In this document: in pieces, positions 1 through 6,162 of the stretch
Position numbering within the stretch: position 1 is the stretch's first letter
Layout: the number at the start of each line of letters is the position of its first letter
Origin: Deltaproteobacteria bacterium
Lineage (GTDB): Bacteria; Desulfobacterota; DSM-4660; Desulfatiglandales; Desulfatiglandaceae
NCBI GenBank assembly: GCA_018644785.1
Contig: JABGPV010000253.1
Coordinates: 1 to 7,240 of the forward strand
Direction of reading: 5' to 3'
DNA length: 7,240 bases
Made by a program: the position numbers and the translations under genes
Notes under the pieces: model-generated
The model's database searches: none
Told to the model about the DNA's origin: nothing
What the model saw: the letters and a program-made list of their open reading frames with translations, nothing else

Positions 1-85
1 GGACGATTACCTTATAAAGCCCATCAATAAGAAGCTGATCCTTGGAATGGTTCAAAAATGGGCGCCCGAACACCATATTACCTGA
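1..85 (+). CDS. C-terminal end of a response-regulator receiver domain (partial gene)
   Basis: Reading from base 2, an open frame encodes 27 residues beginning DDYLIKPINKKLILGMVQKW and ends at TGA 83-85. The 'DDYLxKPI' stretch is the end of beta-5 of CheY-like receiver domains: the Lys before Pro (codon 17-19) is the conserved Lys that contacts the phosphoryl group, and the following 'LxxMVxKW' is the last helix. Ending a few residues after this helix suits a hybrid histidine kinase with a terminal receiver, or a stand-alone receiver protein; the window does not show which. The phosphoacceptor Asp and everything upstream lie outside. The stop overlaps by eight bases the end of the convergent lipoprotein gene, so no intergenic space is left for a terminator. 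Confidence 0.8.
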   Translation, partial: DDYLIKPINKKLILGMVQKWAPEHHIT

Positions 86-2090
86 CCACAACCTCCACGC
101 GCCGATTCCTGGGTTTCGCCGTACCATCGGGTGTTTTGACCAATGGGTTCCCCTCACCATGGGATGTGATTTCAAGAATCTGAGGATTAACGCCTCTGGA
201 GACGAGGAATTCGGCCACTTTTTTAGCGCGATCAAGAGAGAGTTTTCGATTATAACCCTTTGATCCGGCCCGGTCCGTATGGCCGGAAACCGTCAAGTCT
301 ACGGATTTTCGGTCTTTGATGGATCCCAGCACCCGAGGAAGTTGATCCATGGATTTCGGTGTAAGGTCCGTGGTCCCGGTCAAAAAGTACAGGAGAAAGT
401 GAACCGGGGGCGTGGGCTGGGCATCGAGCGCGTCTTTGAAGATTTTTCGCACTTCTTCTTCATCCATGATTTGGGGGGTGCTGGGGACCTCATCGGAGCG
501 GTTCAGCCCCGTGGCTTCAAAGGCTTTGTCCAGCACCTGTGAGCCCTTTTCACTGGTGATCTCAAGCTTTCCCACTTTCCCTTCCAAGTCCGGTATGAGG
601 ACATAACGGTTTTTGGGTTTTGTGCGACAGCCCTTGCTGTTCACCGCGAGGCCTTTTTCCGTGTTCGGACACTGATCCACATAATCGGGTATCCCGTCCT
701 CATCCGTATCCAGCGGGCAACCCTCTCTGTTTACCGCTACGCCTTCCGGGGTTTTGGCACATTCATCCCGGTAGTCGAGCACTCCGTCCACATCGGTGTC
801 CAAAGGACATCCGTCGCTATTCACCACTACGCTTTCCGGCGTATGGGTGCATTTATCCCTGTAATCCGGCACCCCATCCTGATCCGTATCCAGGGGACAC
901 CCCACTTTGTCCACTGTTACGCCTTCGGGGGTTTCGGGACATTCATCCCTTAAGTCAGGAACCATGTCGATATCGGTATCTACAATGATTCTTTCTTTCA
1001 TGAACATGCCTGAAACGGCCTTTGAAACCGCTTCATCGCAGGCCACATAGAGCTCCGGGGAAAGGGTGGACGCCTTGTAATTCCGCAACCGGTCATCTCC
1101 TGTTTCAACGGCCAGGTTAAGCCGGCATCCCACGTCATGAAATGTCCAGAACAGTTCCACAAAGGTAACGGAAAGCCTTAAGATCCGGGGCGGGCCGTCT
1201 ATCACCCTGACGCCTCTCTTGCCCAGTTCCAATTCCAGGTAAGGCATGATTTCTTTCCATTGTTCCCGGGTGGCGGAGAATGTGAAGAGATTGGGGGTGG
1301 CCTCAGAAAGCGCCATTTGGTTGTTTTTCAACTGCTGTTTTATCCATTGGATCACCGTATCGGGTGGCACGGGACCGGCCACCGTGAAGCGGCTTGTTTC
1401 CGTCAGACAATTCTTGGGAACCGATATTTCAGGGCGGGGAGATGTTTTCTCTGTTACGGGTGCGTTGGCCTTTTTTGGGGGCGACTTTTTTTCAATGGGT
1501 CTCCCCGGACAGTTGTCTTTGTAATCGGGTGAACCGTCACCGTCTGTATCCAGCGGGCAACCCAAGCGGTTCACCGGCATATCCATGGGGGTTCTGGGAC
1601 ACCGATCCAGAAAATCCGGCACCCCGTCCCGGTCCGTGTCCAGGGGGCATCCACCCTTTTTCACATCCGCAAAGAGGAAGCCTTTTATTCCGCTTTCGCC
1701 GTTTTTACAAAGGATCAATTCGAAAACGGTGGGCGCATTCACCATTGCCACCGTACCCCGTTTGTTTAACTCCGTTTTCAGCAGGTTTATGGCCGTATCC
1801 GTCCAGCGGTTCAGATTGGCCAGCCAGTCGTGGGTTTCCGCACCGATTTGAACCCAGTCATTGTTGGCTTGTGCATTTTCAATATCGACAAATCCCGCCA
1901 CTTTGAAGCTTGGATTCAAAACCGTTCCGGCGTTAATGGGAATCCCCTTGGGGATATAGAAACGGTCCGGTGTGCCCGCACAACCGGAGTGGATGGCCAG
2001 CGCCGCCAACAGGGAAATAACGCTGAGCAGTCTGATAAGATTGTCTCTCGCATGTCCTGAAAAAATTCCTTTTCGTCTTGGCAAAAACAT
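78..2090 (-). CDS. OmpA-family outer-membrane lipoprotein with six thrombospondin type 3 repeats
   Basis: A 670-residue exported protein predicted to anchor the outer membrane to peptidoglycan. Residues 1-37 look like a lipoprotein signal: basic start, hydrophobic LLSVISLLAALAI, then HSGC with Cys37 as the lipidated residue; His at -3 is atypical. Residues about 60-127 form a domain with 'ELNKRG', followed by two TSP3 repeats (149-195). A Pro/Lys-rich linker (196-225) follows, then a second, fuller copy of the same domain (about 226-367, 'ELGKRG'). Four more 30-residue TSP3 repeats (371-490) of type DTDxDGxPDxxDxC should bind calcium in the periplasm. The C-terminus (about 562-670) is an OmpA-like domain: GHTDRAGS with Asp606 and Arg621 sits at the spacing of the two diaminopimelate-binding residues. 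There is no OmpA beta-barrel. The start is the only ATG before the signal; its Shine-Dalgarno is weak (GGGG about 10 bases upstream). A sigma-70-like promoter lies just upstream. Architecture is certain; biological role is inferred. Confidence 0.92.
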   Translation of the reverse strand: MFLPRRKGIFSGHARDNLIRLLSVISLLAALAIHSGCAGTPDRFYIPKGIPINAGTVLNPSFKVAGFVDIENAQANNDWVQIGAETHDWLANLNRWTDTAINLLKTELNKRGTVAMVNAPTVFELILCKNGESGIKGFLFADVKKGGCPLDTDRDGVPDFLDRCPRTPMDMPVNRLGCPLDTDGDGSPDYKDNCPGRPIEKKSPPKKANAPVTEKTSPRPEISVPKNCLTETSRFTVAGPVPPDTVIQWIKQQLKNNQMALSEATPNLFTFSATREQWKEIMPYLELELGKRGVRVIDGPPRILRLSVTFVELFWTFHDVGCRLNLAVETGDDRLRNYKASTLSPELYVACDEAVSKAVSGMFMKERIIVDTDIDMVPDLRDECPETPEGVTVDKVGCPLDTDQDGVPDYRDKCTHTPESVVVNSDGCPLDTDVDGVLDYRDECAKTPEGVAVNREGCPLDTDEDGIPDYVDQCPNTEKGLAVNSKGCRTKPKNRYVLIPDLEGKVGKLEITSEKGSQVLDKAFEATGLNRSDEVPSTPQIMDEEEVRKIFKDALDAQPTPPVHFLLYFLTGTTDLTPKSMDQLPRVLGSIKDRKSVDLTVSGHTDRAGSKGYNRKLSLDRAKKVAEFLVSRGVNPQILEITSHGEGNPLVKTPDGTAKPRNRRVEVVVR
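621..980 (-). repeat. Four tandem 90-bp units encoding TSP3 repeats 3-6
   Basis: Residues 371-490 of the lipoprotein are four head-to-tail 30-residue units, so the DNA has a 90-base period. Each unit has the form DTDxDGxPDxxDxC followed by about 13 residues and GCPL. The Asp residues are the calcium ligands and the paired Cys are expected to form disulfides within or between units. Units are degenerate: the first has Met in place of the conserved Gly (DTDIDMVPD), the second and third have CT and CA in place of CP, and the third has VLD in place of VPD. The last ends in GCRT and leads into the linker before the OmpA domain. Confidence 0.85.
1491..1640 (-). repeat. Two TSP3 repeat units (repeats 1-2) in the N-terminal half
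   Basis: Residues 151-200 of the lipoprotein contain DTDRDGVPDFLDRCP and DTDGDGSPDYKDNCP, separated by the same 30-residue period as the downstream block. They are followed by a Pro/Lys-rich stretch that breaks the periodicity. They therefore form a separate calcium-binding block, lying between the two copies of the duplicated 'ELxKRG' domain. Confidence 0.8.
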
Positions 2091-2122
2091 TAAAAAATAC
2101 CCCGTTGAAGATGCTGCATCGA

Positions 2123-2153
2123 ATTATAGATAGACCGTGTGAGTGAATGTCAG
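2123..2153 (-). promoter_or_regulatory. Candidate sigma-70 promoter for the OmpA/TSP3 lipoprotein
   Basis: On the minus strand a perfect -10 hexamer TATAAT (2128-2123) is preceded by CTGACA (2153-2148), five of six matches to the -35 consensus, with a 19-base spacer, which is longer than the preferred 17. The -35 overlaps the stop codon of the upstream methyltransferase. Transcription would start near 2116, about 26 bases before the ATG, and inside the 11-base perfect dyad GATGC-T-GCATC (2110-2120), which could be an operator. Called by eye only. Confidence 0.4.
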
Positions 2154-2734
2154 GGTTTGAAGGATATCAGAAGCCATAGTCCGCCTTTGCCAATGATGGT
2201 GCTTTCATTTTCAAGACCCGCTTCTGAAACCATTTTTTCCAGATTATTGCGGGAGAGTCTCTTTTTCCCCAATCGGTAATTGAGGTCTTTGGATTCATCG
2301 GCAATGGGTGAAATAATGTCGTCCGGCGTACCCGGACCGTATCCTCCGCCTAAAACGGCATGGCCCCCGGGCTGTAGGATGCGATGGCATTCTTTGATGA
2401 TCCCGGGGGTGAGAAAGAAAAAGGCCCCCCGGCAGACCACCAGGCTGAAGGTCGGCAACAGGGGCAGATGCGCCGGTGGTGAAAGCAGTATGGGGCAGGG
2501 GGGGCCGAATGATTTTAGGATCGCACGGGCGGCATTTTCTTCCGAAAGGGCGATCAGCCCCCGCAGTGTGGGGCGACGTGCCAGCAGGGAGTTGATCATG
2601 CCCCCTGAAAACGGACCGATTTCCAGAACATGGCCGGTGTCCTGCGGTATCCATTGCTCAATCCATTGGGCCAGGTGCGGGTAGATCGGGTTCCAGAGTG
2701 TGTTCAGGCGCGTAATGAGTTCAGCATCCATCAT
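2150..2734 (-). CDS. Class I SAM-dependent methyltransferase of unknown substrate
   Basis: A 194-residue soluble protein with the Rossmann-fold methyltransferase pattern (numbering from the ATG at 2734). Motif I is VLEIGPFSGG at 36-45 (SAM-binding Gly-rich loop), and the LIALSEEN strand end at 60-67 is the usual position of the acidic ribose-binding residue. The region FSLVVCRGAFFFL (96-108) is the motif IV strand, and RILQPGGHAVLGGGYG (118-133) is the 'LkPGG' loop and strand common to Methyltransf_11/25 families. The substrate cannot be told from sequence. I prefer ATG 2734 (or the adjacent ATG 2731) over the in-frame TTG at 2749 because GGGAAG (2747-2742) lies seven bases upstream of it. 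The gene runs toward the lipoprotein with 59 bases between them, so partial co-transcription is possible, though the lipoprotein seems to have its own promoter. Confidence 0.82.
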   Translation of the reverse strand: MMDAELITRLNTLWNPIYPHLAQWIEQWIPQDTGHVLEIGPFSGGMINSLLARRPTLRGLIALSEENAARAILKSFGPPCPILLSPPAHLPLLPTFSLVVCRGAFFFLTPGIIKECHRILQPGGHAVLGGGYGPGTPDDIISPIADESKDLNYRLGKKRLSRNNLEKMVSEAGLENESTIIGKGGLWLLISFKP

Positions 2735-2741
2735 GGAAAAA

Positions 2742-2747
2742 CTTCCC
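2742..2747 (-). promoter_or_regulatory. Ribosome binding site that selects the methyltransferase start
   Basis: The minus strand reads GGGAAG, then seven bases, then ATG at 2734. This purine block overlaps the alternative TTG start at 2749, which makes that longer start unlikely. Confidence 0.5.
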
Positions 2748-2804
2748 AAACAGAGATATTGGCTTGCCTATTCCAGCTGTAAAAGATATGTATTTTTTGG
2801 CTGG

Positions 2805-2833
2805 ATTATAGGGGTTTCAGGATCGAAAGGCCA
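2805..2833 (-). promoter_or_regulatory. Candidate promoter for the methyltransferase
   Basis: The minus strand has a perfect TATAAT (2810-2805) in the divergent intergenic region. The hexamer 17 bases upstream is TGGCCT (2833-2828), only three of six matches to a -35, so activity may need an activator. Transcription would begin near 2798, leaving a leader of about 64 bases. No sigma-54 pattern (GG-N10-GC) fits the same place. Confidence 0.33.
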
Positions 2834-2900
2834 GAACTTGTTGAATGTTTTTTTCAACGTTTACTCAATTTTCGTGCGTGTAGATTGAATTTTATATTAT

Positions 2901-2904
2901 GGAG
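2901..2904 (+). promoter_or_regulatory. Shine-Dalgarno that sets the hexokinase start at 2911
   Basis: GGAG at 2901-2904 lies six bases upstream of ATG 2911. The upstream in-frame ATG at 2899 overlaps this site and has only AT-rich sequence before it, with no purine block. The downstream ATG is therefore the better start, shortening the protein by four residues. Confidence 0.6.
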
Positions 2905-2910
2905 CAAGCC

Positions 2911-4278
2911 ATGATCAATGCTGCGCCTGTTGCCTGCGAAAAATTTTTTGCATATTTAGAAAAATTATTTTCAATTTCAGTAAGTGATATCAGGGTGATG
3001 ATCGATGATTTTCACGCTGAAATGGGGAAAGGGTTGTCTGGCGATGAAAGTTCCCTCAAGATGATCCCTTCGTTTATCGACAAACCAAAAGGAACCGAAG
3101 CGGGCGAGTTTCTTGCCCTTGATCTGGGGGGAACGAACTTCCGGGTGCTCACCGTCAGACTTGACGGGAAAGGAAATGCCAATGTGCCTTTCGCCAGCAA
3201 ATTTGCCATTCCCCAAAAAGATATGCAGGGAACGGGGGTTGCGCTTTTTGATTTTATTGTTGGCTGTATTGATGTCTTTCTGACGGAAAACCATGTGGAC
3301 AGAAGCAAAACCTATGACCTCGCCTTTACATTTTCTTTTCCGGTAGAACAAACAAGCATTGCCGCCGGGAAACTGATCGTCTGGACGAAAGGGTTTACGG
3401 CAACCGGCGTGCAGGGTCACGACGTTATTCTGCTCTTAAATGAAGCGTTGCGGCGGAAAGATATCCGTTGCATCAATATTACGGCTCTCGCCAATGATAC
3501 GGTGGGTACGCTAGCTGCCAGAAGCTATATCGATCCCGCCTGTGATCTGGGCGTTATCATGGGTACCGGAACCAATGCCTGTTACCGGGAGGCGGCATCC
3601 AGGATAGGGAAGTTGAACACGGTGGATGCCCATGGGCATATGATCGTCAATATGGAATGGGGTAATTTCGATAAAGTAAGGGTTACCTGTTATGACAGGC
3701 TCCTGGACAAGGCTTCGGTTAATCCGGGCGCCATGGTCATGGAAAAGATGGTATCCGGGATGTACCTGGGGGAGATTACGAGATTGGTTTTAATGGATCT
3801 CATCAGAAGAGGCTTCATACTTGTAAATGAAACGCCGGCGGCTGAGTATTTTCAGGAAAGGGGTTCCTTGAAGACAGAGGATATGTCCCGGATTGAAGGT
3901 GATAGAACAGATCGCCTTGATGGCGTAGCACTATTTTTTGAACGAAATGGCTTTTCAAATATTACCCTTCACGATAAAATCCTGCTTCAACGCCTGTGCC
4001 GGATTATTTCGACCAGGGCAGCCAGGCTCGGGGCGGCGGCCATATCAGCGGTATTAACCTGGATAGATCCGAAATTCAAAGATGTGCATACGGTGGGAAT
4101 TGATGGCTCGCTTTTTGAGAAATACCCCGGATTCAAAACCAAAATGATGAATGTGTTAGAAGAACTCTATGGGGAAAAAGCGGAAAGAATAACTTTGGTG
4201 CACGCCAAAGACGGTTCCGGGAAGGGTGCGGCCATCATCGCCGCGGTTGCCGCATCCTCTGAAGCCGGTAGAGTCTGA
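2911..4278 (+). CDS. Hexokinase of the eukaryotic-type hexokinase family
   Basis: Predicted to phosphorylate glucose (or another hexose) with ATP to hexose-6-phosphate in the cytoplasm. The 455-residue protein covers the whole hexokinase_1/hexokinase_2 fold, matching the single-unit (about 50 kDa) yeast-type length. Numbering is from the ATG at 2899, so subtract 4 for this start. The phosphate-1 loop is LDLGGTNFRV (74-83), and the hexokinase signature FTFSFPVEQTSIAAGKLIVW spans 143-162, followed by TKGF. The catalytic Asp200 lies in ALANDTVGT, and phosphate-2 is GVIMGTGTNACY (218-229). NMEWGNF (251-257), NPGAMVMEKMVSGMYLGE (275-292) and the adenosine loop VGIDGSLFEKYPGF (399-412) follow, with AKDGSGKGAA (436-445) near the end. 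All expected motifs are intact. It is unlike the usual bacterial Glk or ROK glucokinases. Pgm follows 177 bases downstream on the same strand, which supports a glucose-phosphate role. The first about 100 codons are visibly AT-rich compared with pgm. Sugar specificity is not determined. Confidence 0.93.
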   Translation: MINAAPVACEKFFAYLEKLFSISVSDIRVMIDDFHAEMGKGLSGDESSLKMIPSFIDKPKGTEAGEFLALDLGGTNFRVLTVRLDGKGNANVPFASKFAIPQKDMQGTGVALFDFIVGCIDVFLTENHVDRSKTYDLAFTFSFPVEQTSIAAGKLIVWTKGFTATGVQGHDVILLLNEALRRKDIRCINITALANDTVGTLAARSYIDPACDLGVIMGTGTNACYREAASRIGKLNTVDAHGHMIVNMEWGNFDKVRVTCYDRLLDKASVNPGAMVMEKMVSGMYLGEITRLVLMDLIRRGFILVNETPAAEYFQERGSLKTEDMSRIEGDRTDRLDGVALFFERNGFSNITLHDKILLQRLCRIISTRAARLGAAAISAVLTWIDPKFKDVHTVGIDGSLFEKYPGFKTKMMNVLEELYGEKAERITLVHAKDGSGKGAAIIAAVAASSEAGRV

Positions 4279-4371
4279 CATTCTAAGGAAAATACAAACC
4301 AAATAGAGGGCTAGAGGCAAAACTCCGGAACCTCGGACTCTTTGATGCGGCCAATTAATTTCGGATTCCGG

Positions 4372-4401
4372 TTGTCAAAAGCGCGGAAATGGGTCTATTC
4401 T
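4372..4401 (+). promoter_or_regulatory. Candidate promoter for pgm
   Basis: TTGTCA (4372-4377, five of six -35 matches), an 18-base spacer, and TATTCT (4396-4401, four of six -10 matches) lie in the 177-base gap between the hexokinase gene and pgm. Transcription would start near 4408, giving a leader of about 48 bases. No clear terminator hairpin with a T-tract follows the hexokinase stop, so pgm may be read both from this promoter and by read-through. Confidence 0.38.
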
Positions 4402-4455
4402 AAAGGTATGAAATTGCAGACGGTCTGTGTGGACGGCTTTCGAAAGGAGTAAACA

Positions 4456-6078
4456 ATGACACTTCACCAGTTGGCTGGAAAACCGGCCCCGGAATCCATG
4501 CTGGAAAATATTCCCGAATTGGTATCCGCTTATTATACCCTTGATGCGGCGGGACCCGTTTCTTTCGGCACATCCGGACACCGGGGATCCGCATTGACGG
4601 GAACCTTCAATGAGATGCACGTGGCCGCCATGGCGCAGGCCATCTGTGATTTTCGGTCGGAAAAAGGTCGCAAGGGGCCGCTGTTCATGGGGTTTGACAC
4701 CCATGCCCTTTCCATACCGGCTTTTCGGACGGCTCTCGAGGTGTTTGCCGCCAATGGGGTTGAAACGGTCATTCACGAAAAAGATGAGTATACGCCCACC
4801 CCGGTGGTTTCTTTTCTGATCGTGGCACATAACCGGGATCCGGAAAACCAGTTGGCAGACGGCGTGGTCATTACCCCCTCCCATAACCCACCCCGTGATG
4901 GGGGGGTCAAATACAATCCCCCCCACGGCGGTCCTGCCGATGTGGCGGAAACCCGCTGGATCCAGGATCGGGCCAACCGGCTCATGGGGCAGGATCAAAA
5001 CCATATCAAACGGATCGTCTATCAAAAGGCTTGTGCCGCATCAACAACCCACAGAGAGGATTTCATCACGCCTTTTGTCAAAGCGCTCGATCAGGTGGTT
5101 GATATGAAGGCCATCCGGGAAGCAGGTGTTCGAATGGGCGTGGATCCCATGGGGGGATCCGGCGTACATTTCTGGCATGTGATCGCTGAAACCTATGGGT
5201 TGGATATGGACATTGTAAACCCGCGTGTGGACCCTGCTTTCGGTTTCATGCCCCTGGACGGGGATGGTGAAATCCGCATGGACTGCTCGTCTCCTTACGC
5301 AATGGCAAACCTCATTGCTTTGGCCGATCGGTTTGATGTGGCCTGGGGAAACGACCCGGATTACGACCGCCACGGCATCGTGTGTCCCACGGGGCTCATG
5401 AACCCCAATCATTACCTCTCCGTGGCTATCTGGTATCTGCTGCAGCACCGGCCGTTGTGGCGTTCCGGTCTCAAAATCGGCAAAACCCTGGTGAGCAGTA
5501 CCATGATCGATCGGGTGGTCAAGGATATGGGTCGAATTCTTTATGAGGTCCCGGTGGGGTTTAAGTGGTTTGTGGACGGACTTTTGAAGGGTGAATTGGC
5601 TTTTGGGGGTGAGGAGAGCGCGGGGGCGTCTTTTTTGAGAATGGACGGCCTTGCGTGGTGTACGGACAAGGACGGTTTTTCAGCAGGCCTTTTATCGGCG
5701 GAAATCATCGCAAGAACCGAAAAAACGCCAGCTGAGATCTATGAAAATATTCTGGTACCCAACCATGGTGCGCCTTTTTACAAAAGGGCCGATGGGCCCA
5801 TCTCCCCGGAGCAGCGTCAAGTGTTGAAGGATCTCACCCCCGAGTCCGTAAAGGTCTCTTCGGTGGCTGGGTTTCCCATCGCATCCGTTGCCACCACAGC
5901 GGCTGGAAACGGGGCACCCATGGGTGGCGTCAAGGTCACACTGGAAGGTGGTTCATGGTTTGCCGTTCGCCCTTCGGGGACCGAGCCTAAAATGAAGGTT
6001 TATGTGGAGAGCTTTGGCGGGGAAGACCTCTGGGAACGCATTTATGGGGAAGTCAATGCTTGTATTTTCTGCCGCTAA
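4456..6078 (+). CDS. pgm: Phosphoglucomutase, alpha-D-glucose-specific
   Basis: Interconverts glucose-6-phosphate and glucose-1-phosphate through a glucose-1,6-bisphosphate intermediate in the cytosol. The 540 residues align end to end with the E. coli Pgm type (about 546). FGTSGHRGS is at 37-45. The active-site loop TPSHNPP is at 140-146, with Ser142 the phosphorylated residue. The Mg-binding loop NDPDYDRHG is at 299-307 (Asp300, Asp302, Asp304). The sugar-binding loop GGEESAGASF is at 384-393 and the phosphate-binding loop RPSGTE at 505-510. Four alpha-D-phosphohexomutase domains are therefore complete. The C-terminus (ACIFCR) is only a few residues shorter than E. coli Pgm and differs in sequence, but this is within normal variation. 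Start is firm: AGGAG at 4445-4449, six bases before the ATG. It pairs functionally with the hexokinase upstream, supplying glucose-1-phosphate for glucan or nucleotide-sugar synthesis or working in the reverse direction. Confidence 0.97.
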   Translation: MTLHQLAGKPAPESMLENIPELVSAYYTLDAAGPVSFGTSGHRGSALTGTFNEMHVAAMAQAICDFRSEKGRKGPLFMGFDTHALSIPAFRTALEVFAANGVETVIHEKDEYTPTPVVSFLIVAHNRDPENQLADGVVITPSHNPPRDGGVKYNPPHGGPADVAETRWIQDRANRLMGQDQNHIKRIVYQKACAASTTHREDFITPFVKALDQVVDMKAIREAGVRMGVDPMGGSGVHFWHVIAETYGLDMDIVNPRVDPAFGFMPLDGDGEIRMDCSSPYAMANLIALADRFDVAWGNDPDYDRHGIVCPTGLMNPNHYLSVAIWYLLQHRPLWRSGLKIGKTLVSSTMIDRVVKDMGRILYEVPVGFKWFVDGLLKGELAFGGEESAGASFLRMDGLAWCTDKDGFSAGLLSAEIIARTEKTPAEIYENILVPNHGAPFYKRADGPISPEQRQVLKDLTPESVKVSSVAGFPIASVATTAAGNGAPMGGVKVTLEGGSWFAVRPSGTEPKMKVYVESFGGEDLWERIYGEVNACIFCR

Positions 6079-6162
6079 CCGACACTGACTGCATCGATAC
6101 TGCCATGCCCTTGATGATAGAAGCTGGGAAAAAAACGAAAACAGGCGGGAGGCTAATTTAAC

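Noticed and set aside
621..980. Regular 90-base spacing considered as a CRISPR-like or DNA-level repeat array
   Set aside because: The period is fully explained by 30-residue TSP3 protein repeats; units diverge mostly by substitution and there is no short-repeat/unique-spacer structure.
279..1906. Several plus-strand open frames of 60-170 codons opposite the lipoprotein gene
   Set aside because: They are antisense to a gene with clear domains and 90-bp repeats; their Pro/His/Arg-rich periodic translations are simply the reverse reading of the TSP3 repeats.
2280..2684. 134-codon plus-strand open frame antisense to the methyltransferase
   Set aside because: Composition is typical of a reverse-strand shadow and no motif is seen, whereas the opposite strand encodes a recognisable SAM-binding fold.
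4279..4371. Search for a rho-independent terminator after the hexokinase gene
   Set aside because: Only a four-base TCCG/CGGA stem near 4324 is visible, with no T-run directly after it, so none is annotated.
4375..5025. 216-codon minus-strand open frame antisense to pgm
   Set aside because: It covers the pgm promoter and the conserved pgm N-terminus; the translation has no recognisable domain and no good ribosome site was noted.
6030..6158. Possible frameshift at the pgm C-terminus, where another frame stays open to a TAA at 6158-6160
   Set aside because: In-frame Pgm is only a few residues shorter than E. coli Pgm and all domain-4 motifs are present, so no frameshift is needed.
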